Source: DATLZM01 sp035559315 (lineage in GTDB: Bacteria > Actinomycetota > UBA4738 > HRBIN12). Taken from it: a DNA stretch of 60,717 nt. The stretch is taken from assembly GCA_035559315.1 (NCBI GenBank), contig DATMBJ010000195.1, forward strand, positions 1-60,717. Direction: 5' to 3'. The notes under the pieces are model-generated. The model did no database searches and was not told the DNA's origin. It saw nothing but the letters and a program-made list of their open reading frames with translations. The stretch's first letter is position 1, and the number at the start of each line of letters is the position of its first letter. This document shows, piece by piece, positions 16,348-24,320 of this stretch. Both the position numbers and the translations under genes were made by a program.

Positions 16348-18240
16348 TCAGAGCTGGTGCGACTTGTCGCGCGAGCAGTTCCGGCAGAGGAGCTGGAGGT
16401 TGCTGGGAGCGTCGCTCCCGCCCAGGACCACGGGGATGATGTGGTCGATCACCAGGTTCCCCACCGCCCCGCACCGGACGCAGCGGCCGGCGTCCCGTTC
16501 CCAGACGTGGGCCGCGGTCTCGGTGTCGAGCCGGGTCTGGAGCCTGGGGTCGCTCGCCTCCAGCAGGACGGTGATGTCGTCGACCCGCAGATCGGGGTCG
16601 GCCGAGAACCACTCCCCGCGGTAGAGCCAGAGCGCCTCGCCCTCGCGCTCCAGGATGAACCGCGGCTCGGTCCCGTGTCCCGTGGCTCGTCGGGCCCACT
16701 CGGGGAGCGAGAGGCTGCCGAGCAGCTGCTGGTCACGGACCAGGATGATGTAGGCGAACGGGGTCCGCTCCGGCCGGTGCCCTGCCTTCGCCGTGAGCTT
16801 GGAGAGGAGCCCGACCACCCGCCCGTAGCGCTGCCGAGCGAGTCCGAGGCTCCTGCGGGCCTCGGTCTCCACCCGCCGGGCCTGCGCCAGCCGGTCCCGT
16901 GCGCCCTCGAGGGCCCGGGCCAGCTCGGTGAACCGGGCCTCCGCCTCCTCGACCCGGCGTCGGGCGATCTCGAGGACCGCCTCGGCCTCCCGCTCCCGGC
17001 GGCGCCGGCGGCGCGTGCGGCGGTGGCGGACCCCGAGCACCAGGGAGCCACGGACCCCCTCGATCCCCCCGCGCGCCGTGCGCGAGGCGAGCTCGGCCTC
17101 GTCCTCGTCCGCGCCGCTGCCGTCCCCCCCGCGGAGCGCCTCCGCCACCTCGGCCTCGGCTTGGGCGAGGAGGGCGCGCTCGCCGCGGAGGGCCTCCTCG
17201 GCGCCGAGGAAGGCGCGCTGGATCGACCCGACCTCGAGCTCGATGGCCTCCACCATCTCCGCCGCCGCCCGGGCCTCGCCCTCGATCGCCGCGAGGTCCA
17301 AGCGCGCGGCCTCCACCTCCTTCTCGGCGCGCGCGATCTCGGCGGGGTCCACCGGGGGCGGGGCTCCTTCCCCGTCGGCGTCCGCCTCCGGGAGCACCAC
17401 GAGGTCGGGATCCACGTCCGTCTCCCCGGCCCGCCCCAGCTCCTCGCGGAGCTCCTGGACGGCGAGGGAGGCGCGCGCCGCGGCCCGCGTGGCCTGGGTG
17501 AGGCGCCTGCGGGCCTGGGCCTCGAGCTGCGCCGACTCCTCGACCTTCTCCAGGGCGCGCTCGAGCGACGCCTCCTTGACGGCGAGCTCGCCGAGGCGCG
17601 CCCGCTCCTCCTCCTCCTCCCGGAGGAGCTGCTCCTCCTGCTCGCGCAGCCGCTCCTCGAGCTTCAGCACGCGCTTGGTGGCCCGCACGACCCGGACCAC
17701 CCCGCGGACGGCTCCCACCCCCCGGCCCGACGCCTGGGCCTCGGTCTCGGAGGCCGCGAGCTCGCCCCTCGCCGCCTCGAGCTCGGCGCGGAGGGCGTCC
17801 AGGGCGTCCGCAGCCGCCCGTCGACGGTCCCGCGCGGCCGCGGCGTCCCGCTGGGCCGCTCCCAGCTGCTCCCGGGCGGTCTCGACCCACGCCTCGAAGC
17901 CCTCCCGACGCTGGCGGGCCGCCCGCGCCTCCGCCTCGGCGGCCTCCAGGCGCTGCTGTGCGAGCGTCGCCCGCCGCTCCGCCGCCCGGAGCTTCCGGTC
18001 GGAGCCTCGGTCCGTCGCGCGGGGAGGCGCCACCGCCCGCGTCCCGGCCGGCGGGCCGTGGTCCGCCACGAGCGAGGCGACCTCGTCGCTCCGCGGCTCC
18101 GCCCAGAGGTCCAGGAATTCCTGCTCGAGGAGGGGGGCGACGCGGGTCGGCATGTCCGTGGACATGGGATCCCAGGGGAGGAGGGAGTCCCACGTCCGGA
18201 ACCCGTACAGCTCGATCGAAGCGTCCCGGCGCAGGGGCAT
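16348..18240 (-). CDS. Long coiled-coil protein with C-terminal HNH nuclease domain
   Basis: A 630-residue protein. Residues about 80-310 and 310-480 are almost continuous Ala/Glu/Arg heptad-like coiled coil, interrupted by an Asp/Gly/Pro-rich hinge near 290-310 and a very basic patch (RRTRRRRRRERE) near 410. A globular region from about 495 (FAYIILVRDQQLLGSLSLPEW) leads to an HNH domain with CVRC (C587, C590), IDHIIPVVLGG (H600), SNLQLLCRNC (C619, C622). This is a complete zinc-stabilised HNH of the McrA type. An SMC/RecN-like or DNA-bridging architecture is suggested. The ATG is 8 nt from a CAGGAT -10 (18254-18249), so the mRNA is probably leaderless, and dyad site 6 lies upstream. Its role (defence, DNA uptake or repair) is unknown. 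Confidence 0.78.
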   Translation of the reverse strand: MPLRRDASIELYGFRTWDSLLPWDPMSTDMPTRVAPLLEQEFLDLWAEPRSDEVASLVADHGPPAGTRAVAPPRATDRGSDRKLRAAERRATLAQQRLEAAEAEARAARQRREGFEAWVETAREQLGAAQRDAAAARDRRRAAADALDALRAELEAARGELAASETEAQASGRGVGAVRGVVRVVRATKRVLKLEERLREQEEQLLREEEEERARLGELAVKEASLERALEKVEESAQLEAQARRRLTQATRAAARASLAVQELREELGRAGETDVDPDLVVLPEADADGEGAPPPVDPAEIARAEKEVEAARLDLAAIEGEARAAAEMVEAIELEVGSIQRAFLGAEEALRGERALLAQAEAEVAEALRGGDGSGADEDEAELASRTARGGIEGVRGSLVLGVRHRRTRRRRRREREAEAVLEIARRRVEEAEARFTELARALEGARDRLAQARRVETEARRSLGLARQRYGRVVGLLSKLTAKAGHRPERTPFAYIILVRDQQLLGSLSLPEWARRATGHGTEPRFILEREGEALWLYRGEWFSADPDLRVDDITVLLEASDPRLQTRLDTETAAHVWERDAGRCVRCGAVGNLVIDHIIPVVLGGSDAPSNLQLLCRNCSRDKSHQL

Positions 18241-18286
18241 CGCTCGTCATCCTGACGCATCGGGCGCCCGGCGGGGTCTGCGGATC

Positions 18287-18305
18287 GCCGTAGCACCGGT
18301 ACGCC
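18287..18305 (-). promoter_or_regulatory. Dyad operator (site 6), for the HNH gene
   Basis: On the minus strand: GGCGTAC-CGGTG-CTACGGC, then GATCCG. One mismatch in the distal arm. It ends 32 nt before the CAGGAT -10 (18254-18249) of the coiled-coil HNH gene. Confidence 0.6.
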
Positions 18306-18368
18306 CGGTGCAGCAGCTCCCGGGCGCGGAGGGCGTCCACCGGCGCTTCCGAGGCTCTCCGCCGCCCG

Positions 18369-18397
18369 TTGACCGCTGGCACTCGGGCGGCTATCCT
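18369..18397 (+). promoter_or_regulatory. groES promoter
   Basis: A -35 TTGACC (18369-18374) and -10 TATCCT (18392-18397) are separated by 17 nt, a good housekeeping sigma match. Transcription would start inside the CIRCE element. Confidence 0.8.
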
Positions 18398-18398
18398 G

Positions 18399-18425
18399 TT
18401 AGCACTCAAAGGCGGAGAGTGCTAG
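18399..18425 (+). promoter_or_regulatory. CIRCE element (HrcA operator)
   Basis: TTAGCACTC-N9-GAGTGCTAG, one base from the consensus inverted repeat, directly downstream of the groES -10. HrcA binding here represses the chaperonin operon until heat or unfolded protein titrates it. No hrcA gene is in the window. Confidence 0.93.
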
Positions 18426-18445
18426 CCGACCCAAGGAGGGTAAGG

Positions 18446-18745
18446 ATGGCGGAGTTCTACCTCAAGCCCCTGGAGGACCGGATCGTCGTCAAGCCCAGCG
18501 AGGAGGAGGAGACGACGGCCTCGGGCATCGTGATCCCCGACACGGCGAAGGAGAAGCCCCAGATGGGCGAGGTCCTCGCGGTCGGGCCGGGGCGCTGGGA
18601 GGACGGCCAGCGCGTCCCCCTGGACGTGAGCGTCGGCGACAAGGTCATCTACTCGAAGTACGGCGGCACGGAGTGGAAGGACCGGGAGGGGAACGAGTAC
18701 CTGATCCTCTCCGCCCGCGACGTGCTCGCCATCGTCACCAAGTAA
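18446..18745 (+). CDS. groES: Co-chaperonin GroES
   Basis: A 99-residue GroES with the typical start LKPLEDRIVVKPSEEEETTASGIVIPDTAKEKP (mobile loop around residues 17-36) and the C-terminal YLILSARDVLAIV. It forms the heptameric lid of the GroEL cage in the cytoplasm. The ATG follows AAGGAGGGTAAGG. It is expressed from a CIRCE-controlled promoter and followed by groEL after 76 nt containing a strong hairpin. Confidence 0.97.
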   Translation: MAEFYLKPLEDRIVVKPSEEEETTASGIVIPDTAKEKPQMGEVLAVGPGRWEDGQRVPLDVSVGDKVIYSKYGGTEWKDREGNEYLILSARDVLAIVTK

Positions 18746-18762
18746 CCGGAGGGGAACGAGGC

Positions 18763-18798
18763 GCGACGGGGGGCGCGCGTCCGGCGGCCCCCCGTCGC
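18763..18798 (+). other. Intercistronic groES-groEL hairpin
   Basis: A perfect 12-bp stem, GCGACGGGGGGC (18763-18774) with GCCCCCCGTCGC (18787-18798), 12-nt loop, followed by ATCTGTCG but no T-run. It could act as a partial terminator, an RNase-protective element or a processing site that sets the GroES:GroEL ratio. Confidence 0.75.
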
Positions 18799-18821
18799 AT
18801 CTGTCGAGGAGGCTCAGGGAG

Positions 18822-20438
18822 ATGCCTGCGAAGCTGCTCAGGTTCAGCGAGGAGGCGCGGCGGTCGCTCGAGGCGGGCGTGAACAAGCTCGCCGACACCG
18901 TCGCGATCACGCTCGGCCCGAAGGGCCACAACGTCGTGCTGGACAAGAAGTGGGGCCCGCCCACGATCACGAACGACGGCGTCACCATCGCCAAGGAGAT
19001 CGAGCTCGAGGACCCCTGGGAGAACCTCGGGGCCCAGCTCGCGAAGGAGGTCGCGACCAAGACCAACGACGTGGCGGGCGACGGCACCACCACCGCCACC
19101 GTGCTCGCCCGGGCCATGGTCCGCCTGGGGATGAAGAACGTCGCGGCCGGCGCCAACCCGATGGCGCTCAAGCGGGGCATCGAGCGGGCCGTGGCGGCCG
19201 TCGTGGAGTCGATCAAGGCCCAGGCCAAGGAGGTCGAGTCGAAGGACGAGATCGCGCAGGTCGCCGCGATCTCCGCCGCCGACCAGCAGATCGGCGAGGT
19301 GATCGCCGAGGCCCTGGACAAGGTCGGCAAGGACGGCGTGGTCACGGTCGAGGAATCCAACACGTTCGGGATGGAGCTCGAGTTCGTCGAGGGCATGCAG
19401 TTCGACAAGGGCTTCATCTCGCCCTACTTCGTCACCGACCCCGAGCGGATGGAGGCGGTCCTCGAGGAGCCCTACATCGCGCTCGTGAACAAGAAGCTCT
19501 CGAGCGTCCAGGAGCTGCTCCCGCTGATGGAGAAGGTCCTCCAGGCCGGGAAGCCGCTCCTCGTGATCGCCGAGGACGTCGAGGGCGAGGCCCTGGCCAC
19601 GCTGGTCGTGAACAAGATCCGCGGCACGTTCCAGTCGGTGGCGGTGAAGGCGCCGGGCTTCGGGGAGCGCCGCAAGGCCATGCTCCAGGACATGGCGATC
19701 CTCACCGGCGGCCAGGTGATCTCCGAGGAGGTCGGCCTGAAGCTCGAGAACGTCGGCCTGGACATGCTGGGCCGGGCCCGGAAGGTCGTGGTGACGAAGG
19801 ACGACACCACGATCGTCGAGGGCCAGGGGAACCCTGAGGAGATCAAGGGCCGGATCAACCAGATCAAGGCCGAGATCGAGAAGACCGACTCCGACTGGGA
19901 CCGCGAGAAGCTCCAGGAGCGGCTGGCCAAGCTCTCCGGCGGGGTCGCGGTGATCAAGGTCGGGGCGGCCACCGAGGTCGAGCTCAAGGAGAAGAAGCAC
20001 CGGATCGAGGACGCCCTCTCGGCGACCCGGGCCGCGGTGGAGGAGGGCATCGTCCCGGGCGGCGGCGTGGCCCTGATCCGGGCCGAGTCCGCCCTCGCGG
20101 ACCTGGGGCTCTCCGGCGACGAGGCCACCGGGGCCGACATCGTCCGCCGGGCGCTCGCCGAGCCGGCCCGGCTGATCGCCGACAACGCGGGCTTCGAGGG
20201 CGCGGTGATCGTGGAGCGGATCCGGGCCGAGGGCGACGGCCGCGGGTTCAACGCCGCGACCGGCGAGTGGGTGGACATGTTCAAGGCGGGGATCATCGAC
20301 CCCGCCAAGGTCACCCGCTCGGCCCTCCAGAACGCGGCCTCGATCGCGGCCCTCGTGCTCACCACCGAGAGCGCGATCGTCGAGAAGCCCGAGGAGGAGA
20401 AGGAGCCGGCGGCCGGCGGCCACGGCCACATGCACTGA
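18822..20438 (+). CDS. groEL: Chaperonin GroEL
   Basis: A 538-residue 60-kDa chaperonin. The ATP site segments GPKGHNVVLDK and TNDVAGDGTTTATVLA are present, as are the EEGIVPGGGVAL and MKNVAAGANPMALKRGI segments. The tail ends in GGHGHMH rather than the GGM repeat. A His-containing tail on the copy linked to groES is the pattern known for actinobacterial GroEL1. The ATG follows GAGGAGGCTCAGGGAG. It shares the CIRCE-regulated transcript with groES and is followed by a terminator-like hairpin. Confidence 0.97.
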   Translation: MPAKLLRFSEEARRSLEAGVNKLADTVAITLGPKGHNVVLDKKWGPPTITNDGVTIAKEIELEDPWENLGAQLAKEVATKTNDVAGDGTTTATVLARAMVRLGMKNVAAGANPMALKRGIERAVAAVVESIKAQAKEVESKDEIAQVAAISAADQQIGEVIAEALDKVGKDGVVTVEESNTFGMELEFVEGMQFDKGFISPYFVTDPERMEAVLEEPYIALVNKKLSSVQELLPLMEKVLQAGKPLLVIAEDVEGEALATLVVNKIRGTFQSVAVKAPGFGERRKAMLQDMAILTGGQVISEEVGLKLENVGLDMLGRARKVVVTKDDTTIVEGQGNPEEIKGRINQIKAEIEKTDSDWDREKLQERLAKLSGGVAVIKVGAATEVELKEKKHRIEDALSATRAAVEEGIVPGGGVALIRAESALADLGLSGDEATGADIVRRALAEPARLIADNAGFEGAVIVERIRAEGDGRGFNAATGEWVDMFKAGIIDPAKVTRSALQNAASIAALVLTTESAIVEKPEEEKEPAAGGHGHMH

Positions 20439-20462
20439 GCCCGCGCGCCGGGCGACGGGAGC

Positions 20463-20490
20463 GAGGGGCCGGGCGGACGCCCGGCCCCTC
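20463..20490 (+). terminator. Terminator-like hairpin after groEL
   Basis: A perfect 12-bp stem, GAGGGGCCGGGC (20463-20474) with GCCCGGCCCCTC (20479-20490), tetraloop GGAC. There is no U-tract, as is usual in high-GC actinobacterial terminators. Confidence 0.7.
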
Positions 20491-20587
20491 CGCGTTCCGG
20501 CCCCGGGGGCGTGGCCGCCCGCCGCCCGGCCCCCGGGTCGTCCGCCCCCGCGTCCGGCCCCCTGGCCCGGGGGTAGACTCCCGGCGG

Positions 20588-21688
20588 ATGGAGGACACCG
20601 GCGGCTTCGAGGAGCTCCTCCGGGCCTGGGACGGCGAGCTCGTCGCCGTCCGCCACGACGCGCCCACCGCCACCTGGATGTTCATCGGGGTCCACTCGAC
20701 GGCCCTCGGCCCGGGGTTCGGCGGCACCCGGATGAAGGCCTACCGCCGCCCGGCGGACGCCCTGTGGGACGTGCTCCGCCTCTCGGAGGCGATGACCCTC
20801 AAGAACTCCCTCGCCGGGATCCCGTTCGGCGGGGGGAAGGCGGTGCTCGCGGTCCCGGGGGTCCCCTCCGGGGAGGCCCGCCGGGAGCTCCTCCTCCGCT
20901 ACGCCGACCTGGTCGCCTCGCTCCGGGGGACCTACGTCACGGCCGCCGACATGAACACGGGCTGCGCCGACATGGACGTGATCGGGGAGCGCACCGAGCA
21001 CGTCCTCGGCCGCTCCCCCGAGCGCGGTGGCTCGGGGGAGCCTTCGCCGGCCACGGCCCGGGGCGTGTTCCACGGGATCCGGGCGGCCGCCCTCCACGCC
21101 TTCGGTTCCGACGACCTGGCTGGACGGTCCGTGCTGGTCCAGGGGGTCGGCGCCGTCGGCGGCCGGCTGGCGGATCTCCTGGCGGAGGCCGGCGCCAAGG
21201 TCCTGGTCTCTGACGTGGATCCCGGGCGGGCCCGGGCCGTCGCCCAGCGGGTCGGTGGGGTGGAGGTGGCCCCGGCCGACGCCGTCGGCACCGAGTGCGA
21301 CGTGTTCGCGCCCTGCGCGACGGGGGGCGTGCTCTCGGCCGAGACGATCCCGCGCCTGCGCTGCCGGGTGGTGGCGGGGGCCGCGAACAACCAGCTCCTC
21401 GAGCCGGCCGACGCCGAGCGGCTCCGGGACGCAGGGATCGTCTACGCCCCGGACTTCGTGGTGAACGCGGGCGGCGTGCTCTCCCTGGCCGGGCTCGAGG
21501 TGCTCGGATGGACCCCGGAGCGCCTCGAGGAGCGCCTCCGGGGGATCGGGGACACCCTCCTGCGCGTGTTCGCCCTGGCCGAGGAGGAGGGGATCACGAC
21601 CGACGCCGCCGCGCGGCGCCTGGCGGAGGAGCGGATCGCCGCGGCCCGGGCCGGCCAGGGCGCCGCCGCGCCCGACGGGCGGTCCTAG
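20588..21688 (+). CDS. Leu/Phe/Val (Glu family) amino-acid dehydrogenase
   Basis: A 366-residue protein of the ELFV dehydrogenase family. It shows GPGFGGTRM and the catalytic-lysine region NSLAGIPFGGGKAVL, followed by TAADMNTGCADMDVIGERT. The C-terminal Rossmann domain begins VLVQGVGAVGGRLADLL. It reversibly deaminates branched or aromatic amino acids with NAD. The length fits leucine/phenylalanine/valine dehydrogenases; the substrate cannot be fixed from sequence. A TAGACT -10 (20574-20579) ends 8 nt before the ATG, implying a leaderless mRNA and separating it from groESL. A frame extending upstream to 20267 overlaps groEL and is a shadow. Confidence 0.88.
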   Translation: MEDTGGFEELLRAWDGELVAVRHDAPTATWMFIGVHSTALGPGFGGTRMKAYRRPADALWDVLRLSEAMTLKNSLAGIPFGGGKAVLAVPGVPSGEARRELLLRYADLVASLRGTYVTAADMNTGCADMDVIGERTEHVLGRSPERGGSGEPSPATARGVFHGIRAAALHAFGSDDLAGRSVLVQGVGAVGGRLADLLAEAGAKVLVSDVDPGRARAVAQRVGGVEVAPADAVGTECDVFAPCATGGVLSAETIPRLRCRVVAGAANNQLLEPADAERLRDAGIVYAPDFVVNAGGVLSLAGLEVLGWTPERLEERLRGIGDTLLRVFALAEEEGITTDAAARRLAEERIAAARAGQGAAAPDGRS

Positions 21689-21717
21689 CCCCGAGCGCTG
21701 GGCCCGAGGGGAGCGTC

Positions 21718-22116
21718 CTAGATCGGCGGGCGCTCCTGGCCGGCCAGTCCCATCCCCACGAGGAGCGCGGCCCCGAACGCCACGTTCCCCGCGCCCAGCA
21801 GCCACCACAGGACGGTCCCCGACCCCTCCTGGGGGCCGAACAGCGCGGACAGCACGCAGATCGTGGCGAGCAGGGCGTCGACCACGACGAAGGCCCACGA
21901 CCACCACCACACGTCCTCGATCCGGTGGGCGACGAGCACCATGAACATCGCGAGGCCGATCGCCATCGCCCCCGCGGCCCGGACGTAGGCGTGGTCGGGG
22001 TAGGGGGTCTGGTCGAACAGCCGCTCCAGGAACCACCGGGGCGCGACGAGCTCGGGGATGCTCCCGAGCGCCCACGCCGCCGCCTGCCAATACAGGACCC
22101 GCCGGAGGAGGCTCAT
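21718..22116 (-). CDS. Small four-helix membrane protein
   Basis: A 132-residue hydrophobic protein with four predicted membrane segments: VLYWQAAAWALGSI, VRAAGAMAIGLAMFMVLVA, WWWSWAFVVVDALLATICVLSAL and VLWWLLGAGNVAFGAALLVGM. Two short loops carry charged residues (HRIEDVW, GPQEGSG). No named family is recognised. ATG 22116 is preceded on its strand by GAGGATGGCCGGCCG; an alternative start at 22137 would add seven residues. It converges on the amino-acid dehydrogenase gene and diverges from the AlkP gene. Confidence 0.75.
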   Translation of the reverse strand: MSLLRRVLYWQAAAWALGSIPELVAPRWFLERLFDQTPYPDHAYVRAAGAMAIGLAMFMVLVAHRIEDVWWWSWAFVVVDALLATICVLSALFGPQEGSGTVLWWLLGAGNVAFGAALLVGMGLAGQERPPI

Positions 22117-22245
22117 CGGCCGGCCATCCTCCCACATCGGGCGGCGGCCCCCCTCTGCTAGCATGAGGCCGTCCCCGGAACCAGGCCTGGACGCGCGCGT
22201 CCCCCCGCCTGGCCGCCGGGGCCAGCGGGAGGACGTGGGGAGGCG

Positions 22246-23634
22246 ATGGGCGGTCCGAGGGTCGCGGTGATCGGGCTGGACTGCGGCACGCCGCAGCTCC
22301 TGTTCGAGGACCTCGCCGACGAGGTCCCGAACCTCCGCAAGCTGATGGAGTCGGGGATGCACGGCGAGCTGGCCAGCATCACCCCGCCGATCACGGTCCC
22401 CGCCTGGGCCTGCGCGATGACCGGGAAGACCCCCGGGCAGCTCGGCATCTACGGGTTCCGGAACCGCAAGGACACGACGTACGAGGGCCTGGCCATCGCC
22501 ACCGCCGACGCCGTCCGGGAGCCCGCGGTCTGGGACCTCCTGGGCGCCCGGGGGATGCGTTCCCTCCTGATCGGCGTCCCCCCCTCGTACCCACCGAGGC
22601 CGGTCGAGGGCTGGCGGGTGTCCTGCTTCCTCACCCCGCCGTCGGCGAAGGCCTGGACGCACCCGGTCGAGCTCGCCGCCGAGGTGGAGGAGGAGCTGGG
22701 CCCGGGCGGCTACATCTTCGACATCCCGAACTTCCGAGAGCAGGGCCTGGACGTGGTCCTGGAGCGGGTCTTCCAGATGACCGAACGCCGGTTCCGGGTC
22801 GCGCGGCGCCTCGTGCGGACCAAGCCGTGGGACCTGTTCATGATGGTGGAGATGGGGCCGGACCGCCTCCACCACGTCTTCTGGCAGTACGTCGACCCCC
22901 GCCACCCCAAGCACGAGCCCGGGAACCGCTACGAGACCGCGTTCCAGGACTACTACCGGCTGCTCGATCGGGAGCTGGGGGCCCTCTTGGAGGCCCTCCC
23001 CGACGACGCCGTTACCATCGTGATGTCGGACCACGGGGCCCGCCCGATGATGGGCGGGGTCTGCTTCAACGACTGGCTGATCCGGGAGGGCTACCTGGCC
23101 CTGTCCGAGGAGGTGCAGGGGGTCGTCCCCGTGGCGAAGGCCCCGATCGACTGGGCCCGGACCGTGGCCTGGGGGGACGGCGGGTACTACGGGCGGCTGT
23201 TCCTGAACGTCCGGGGACGCGAACCCCAGGGGGTCGTCGACCCCGAGCGGTACGAGGAGGTGCGTGGGGAGCTCGCCGCGAAGCTCGAGGCGATGCCGGG
23301 CCCCGATGGGCGGCCCCTGGGGAACGTGGTGATCAGACCCGAGGAGGCCTACCCCGAGGTCCGGGGCGTGGCCCCCGACCTGATCGTGTACTTCGGCGAC
23401 CTGGACTGGCGGAGCGTCGGCACCATCGGCAACCCCGACGTCTTCACCTACGAGAACGACACCGGCCCCGACGGCGCGAACCACGACCGGACGGGCGTGT
23501 TCGCCATGGTGGGCGCCCCGGGCCAGCCGGCCGGGCGGGTGGAGGGGCTCCGCCTGGTCGACGTGGGGCCCACGATCCTCTCGCTCTACGGGATCGAGCC
23601 GCCCGAGGGGGCCGTGGGGAGGAGCTTCCTGTGA
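22246..23634 (+). CDS. Alkaline-phosphatase-superfamily phosphohydrolase/phosphodiesterase
   Basis: A 462-residue protein of the type I phosphodiesterase/nucleotide pyrophosphatase (AlkP) superfamily. It shows the metal-binding start VIGLDCGTP, the nucleophile region PPITVPAWACAMTGKTPG (probable Thr nucleophile), GPDRLHHVFW and the late metal motif MSDHGARPM, with GANHDRTGVF near the end. No signal peptide is seen, so it is probably cytoplasmic. The ATG is preceded by GGGGAGGCG and by an ~80-nt leader after a TAGCAT -10 (22159-22164); the leader contains a GGACGCGCGCGTCC palindrome. APS kinase follows after 16 nt, suggesting a role in nucleotide-sulfate metabolism, for example PAP or APS turnover. 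That function is inference. Confidence 0.85.
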   Translation: MGGPRVAVIGLDCGTPQLLFEDLADEVPNLRKLMESGMHGELASITPPITVPAWACAMTGKTPGQLGIYGFRNRKDTTYEGLAIATADAVREPAVWDLLGARGMRSLLIGVPPSYPPRPVEGWRVSCFLTPPSAKAWTHPVELAAEVEEELGPGGYIFDIPNFREQGLDVVLERVFQMTERRFRVARRLVRTKPWDLFMMVEMGPDRLHHVFWQYVDPRHPKHEPGNRYETAFQDYYRLLDRELGALLEALPDDAVTIVMSDHGARPMMGGVCFNDWLIREGYLALSEEVQGVVPVAKAPIDWARTVAWGDGGYYGRLFLNVRGREPQGVVDPERYEEVRGELAAKLEAMPGPDGRPLGNVVIRPEEAYPEVRGVAPDLIVYFGDLDWRSVGTIGNPDVFTYENDTGPDGANHDRTGVFAMVGAPGQPAGRVEGLRLVDVGPTILSLYGIEPPEGAVGRSFL

Positions 23635-23650
23635 GGGGCGGGAGGCCGCG

Positions 23651-24283
23651 GTGACCCACCACCCGGAGCAGAAGGGGTTCACGGTCTGGTTCACCGGGCT
23701 CTCGGGGGCCGGGAAGTCGACCGTGGCCGAGATGCTCTACCACGAGCTCCGCGCCCGGGGGATGAAGGTCGAGATCCTCGACGGCGATGTGGTCCGCCGC
23801 AACCTCTCGAAGGGGCTCGGGTTCTCGAAGGAGGACCGGGACACGAACATCCTCAGGATCGGCTTCGTGGCCCAGCTCCTCACCCGCAACGGCGTGGCCA
23901 CGATCTGCTGCCCGATCTCCCCCTACCGGGAGACGCGGAACAAGGTCCGGGAGATGATCGGGGAGTTCGTCGAGGTGTACGTCCACGCCACGGTGGAGGA
24001 GATCGCGAGGAACCGCGACCCCAAGGGCCTCTACAAGAAGGCGCTGGCCGGCGAGATCAAGAACTTCACCGGGGTGGACGATCCCTACGAGCCGCCCGAG
24101 CACCCCGAGCTGGTCCTGGACACCATGGTCGAGACGCCCGAGCAGTCGCTCCGGAAGGTCCTGGACAAGCTGGCCGAGCTCGGCTACATCGAGGATCCCA
24201 CGCCGCTCGTCCGCGAGCCCCGGCCCCACTCGGGCCTCACCGACCTCCGGGTCACCGAGGCCGGCCACGTGTCCGACCGGTAG
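23651..24283 (+). CDS. cysC: Adenylylsulfate (APS) kinase
   Basis: A 210-residue APS kinase with Walker A GLSGAGKST, the DGDVVRRNLSKGLGFSKEDRDTN substrate loop, and ATICCPISPYRETRNKVRE, all characteristic of CysC. It phosphorylates APS to PAPS, the donor required by the four sulfotransferase-like proteins at 0.5-13.6 kb. The GTG start lies just after the AlkP gene. No ATP sulfurylase gene is in the window. The last ~20 residues extend beyond the usual CysC end. Confidence 0.95.
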   Translation: MTHHPEQKGFTVWFTGLSGAGKSTVAEMLYHELRARGMKVEILDGDVVRRNLSKGLGFSKEDRDTNILRIGFVAQLLTRNGVATICCPISPYRETRNKVREMIGEFVEVYVHATVEEIARNRDPKGLYKKALAGEIKNFTGVDDPYEPPEHPELVLDTMVETPEQSLRKVLDKLAELGYIEDPTPLVREPRPHSGLTDLRVTEAGHVSDR

Positions 24284-24320
24284 TCGGCGCTCGCTCGTCG
24301 CATCGCCCGCTCCGGCCTGG

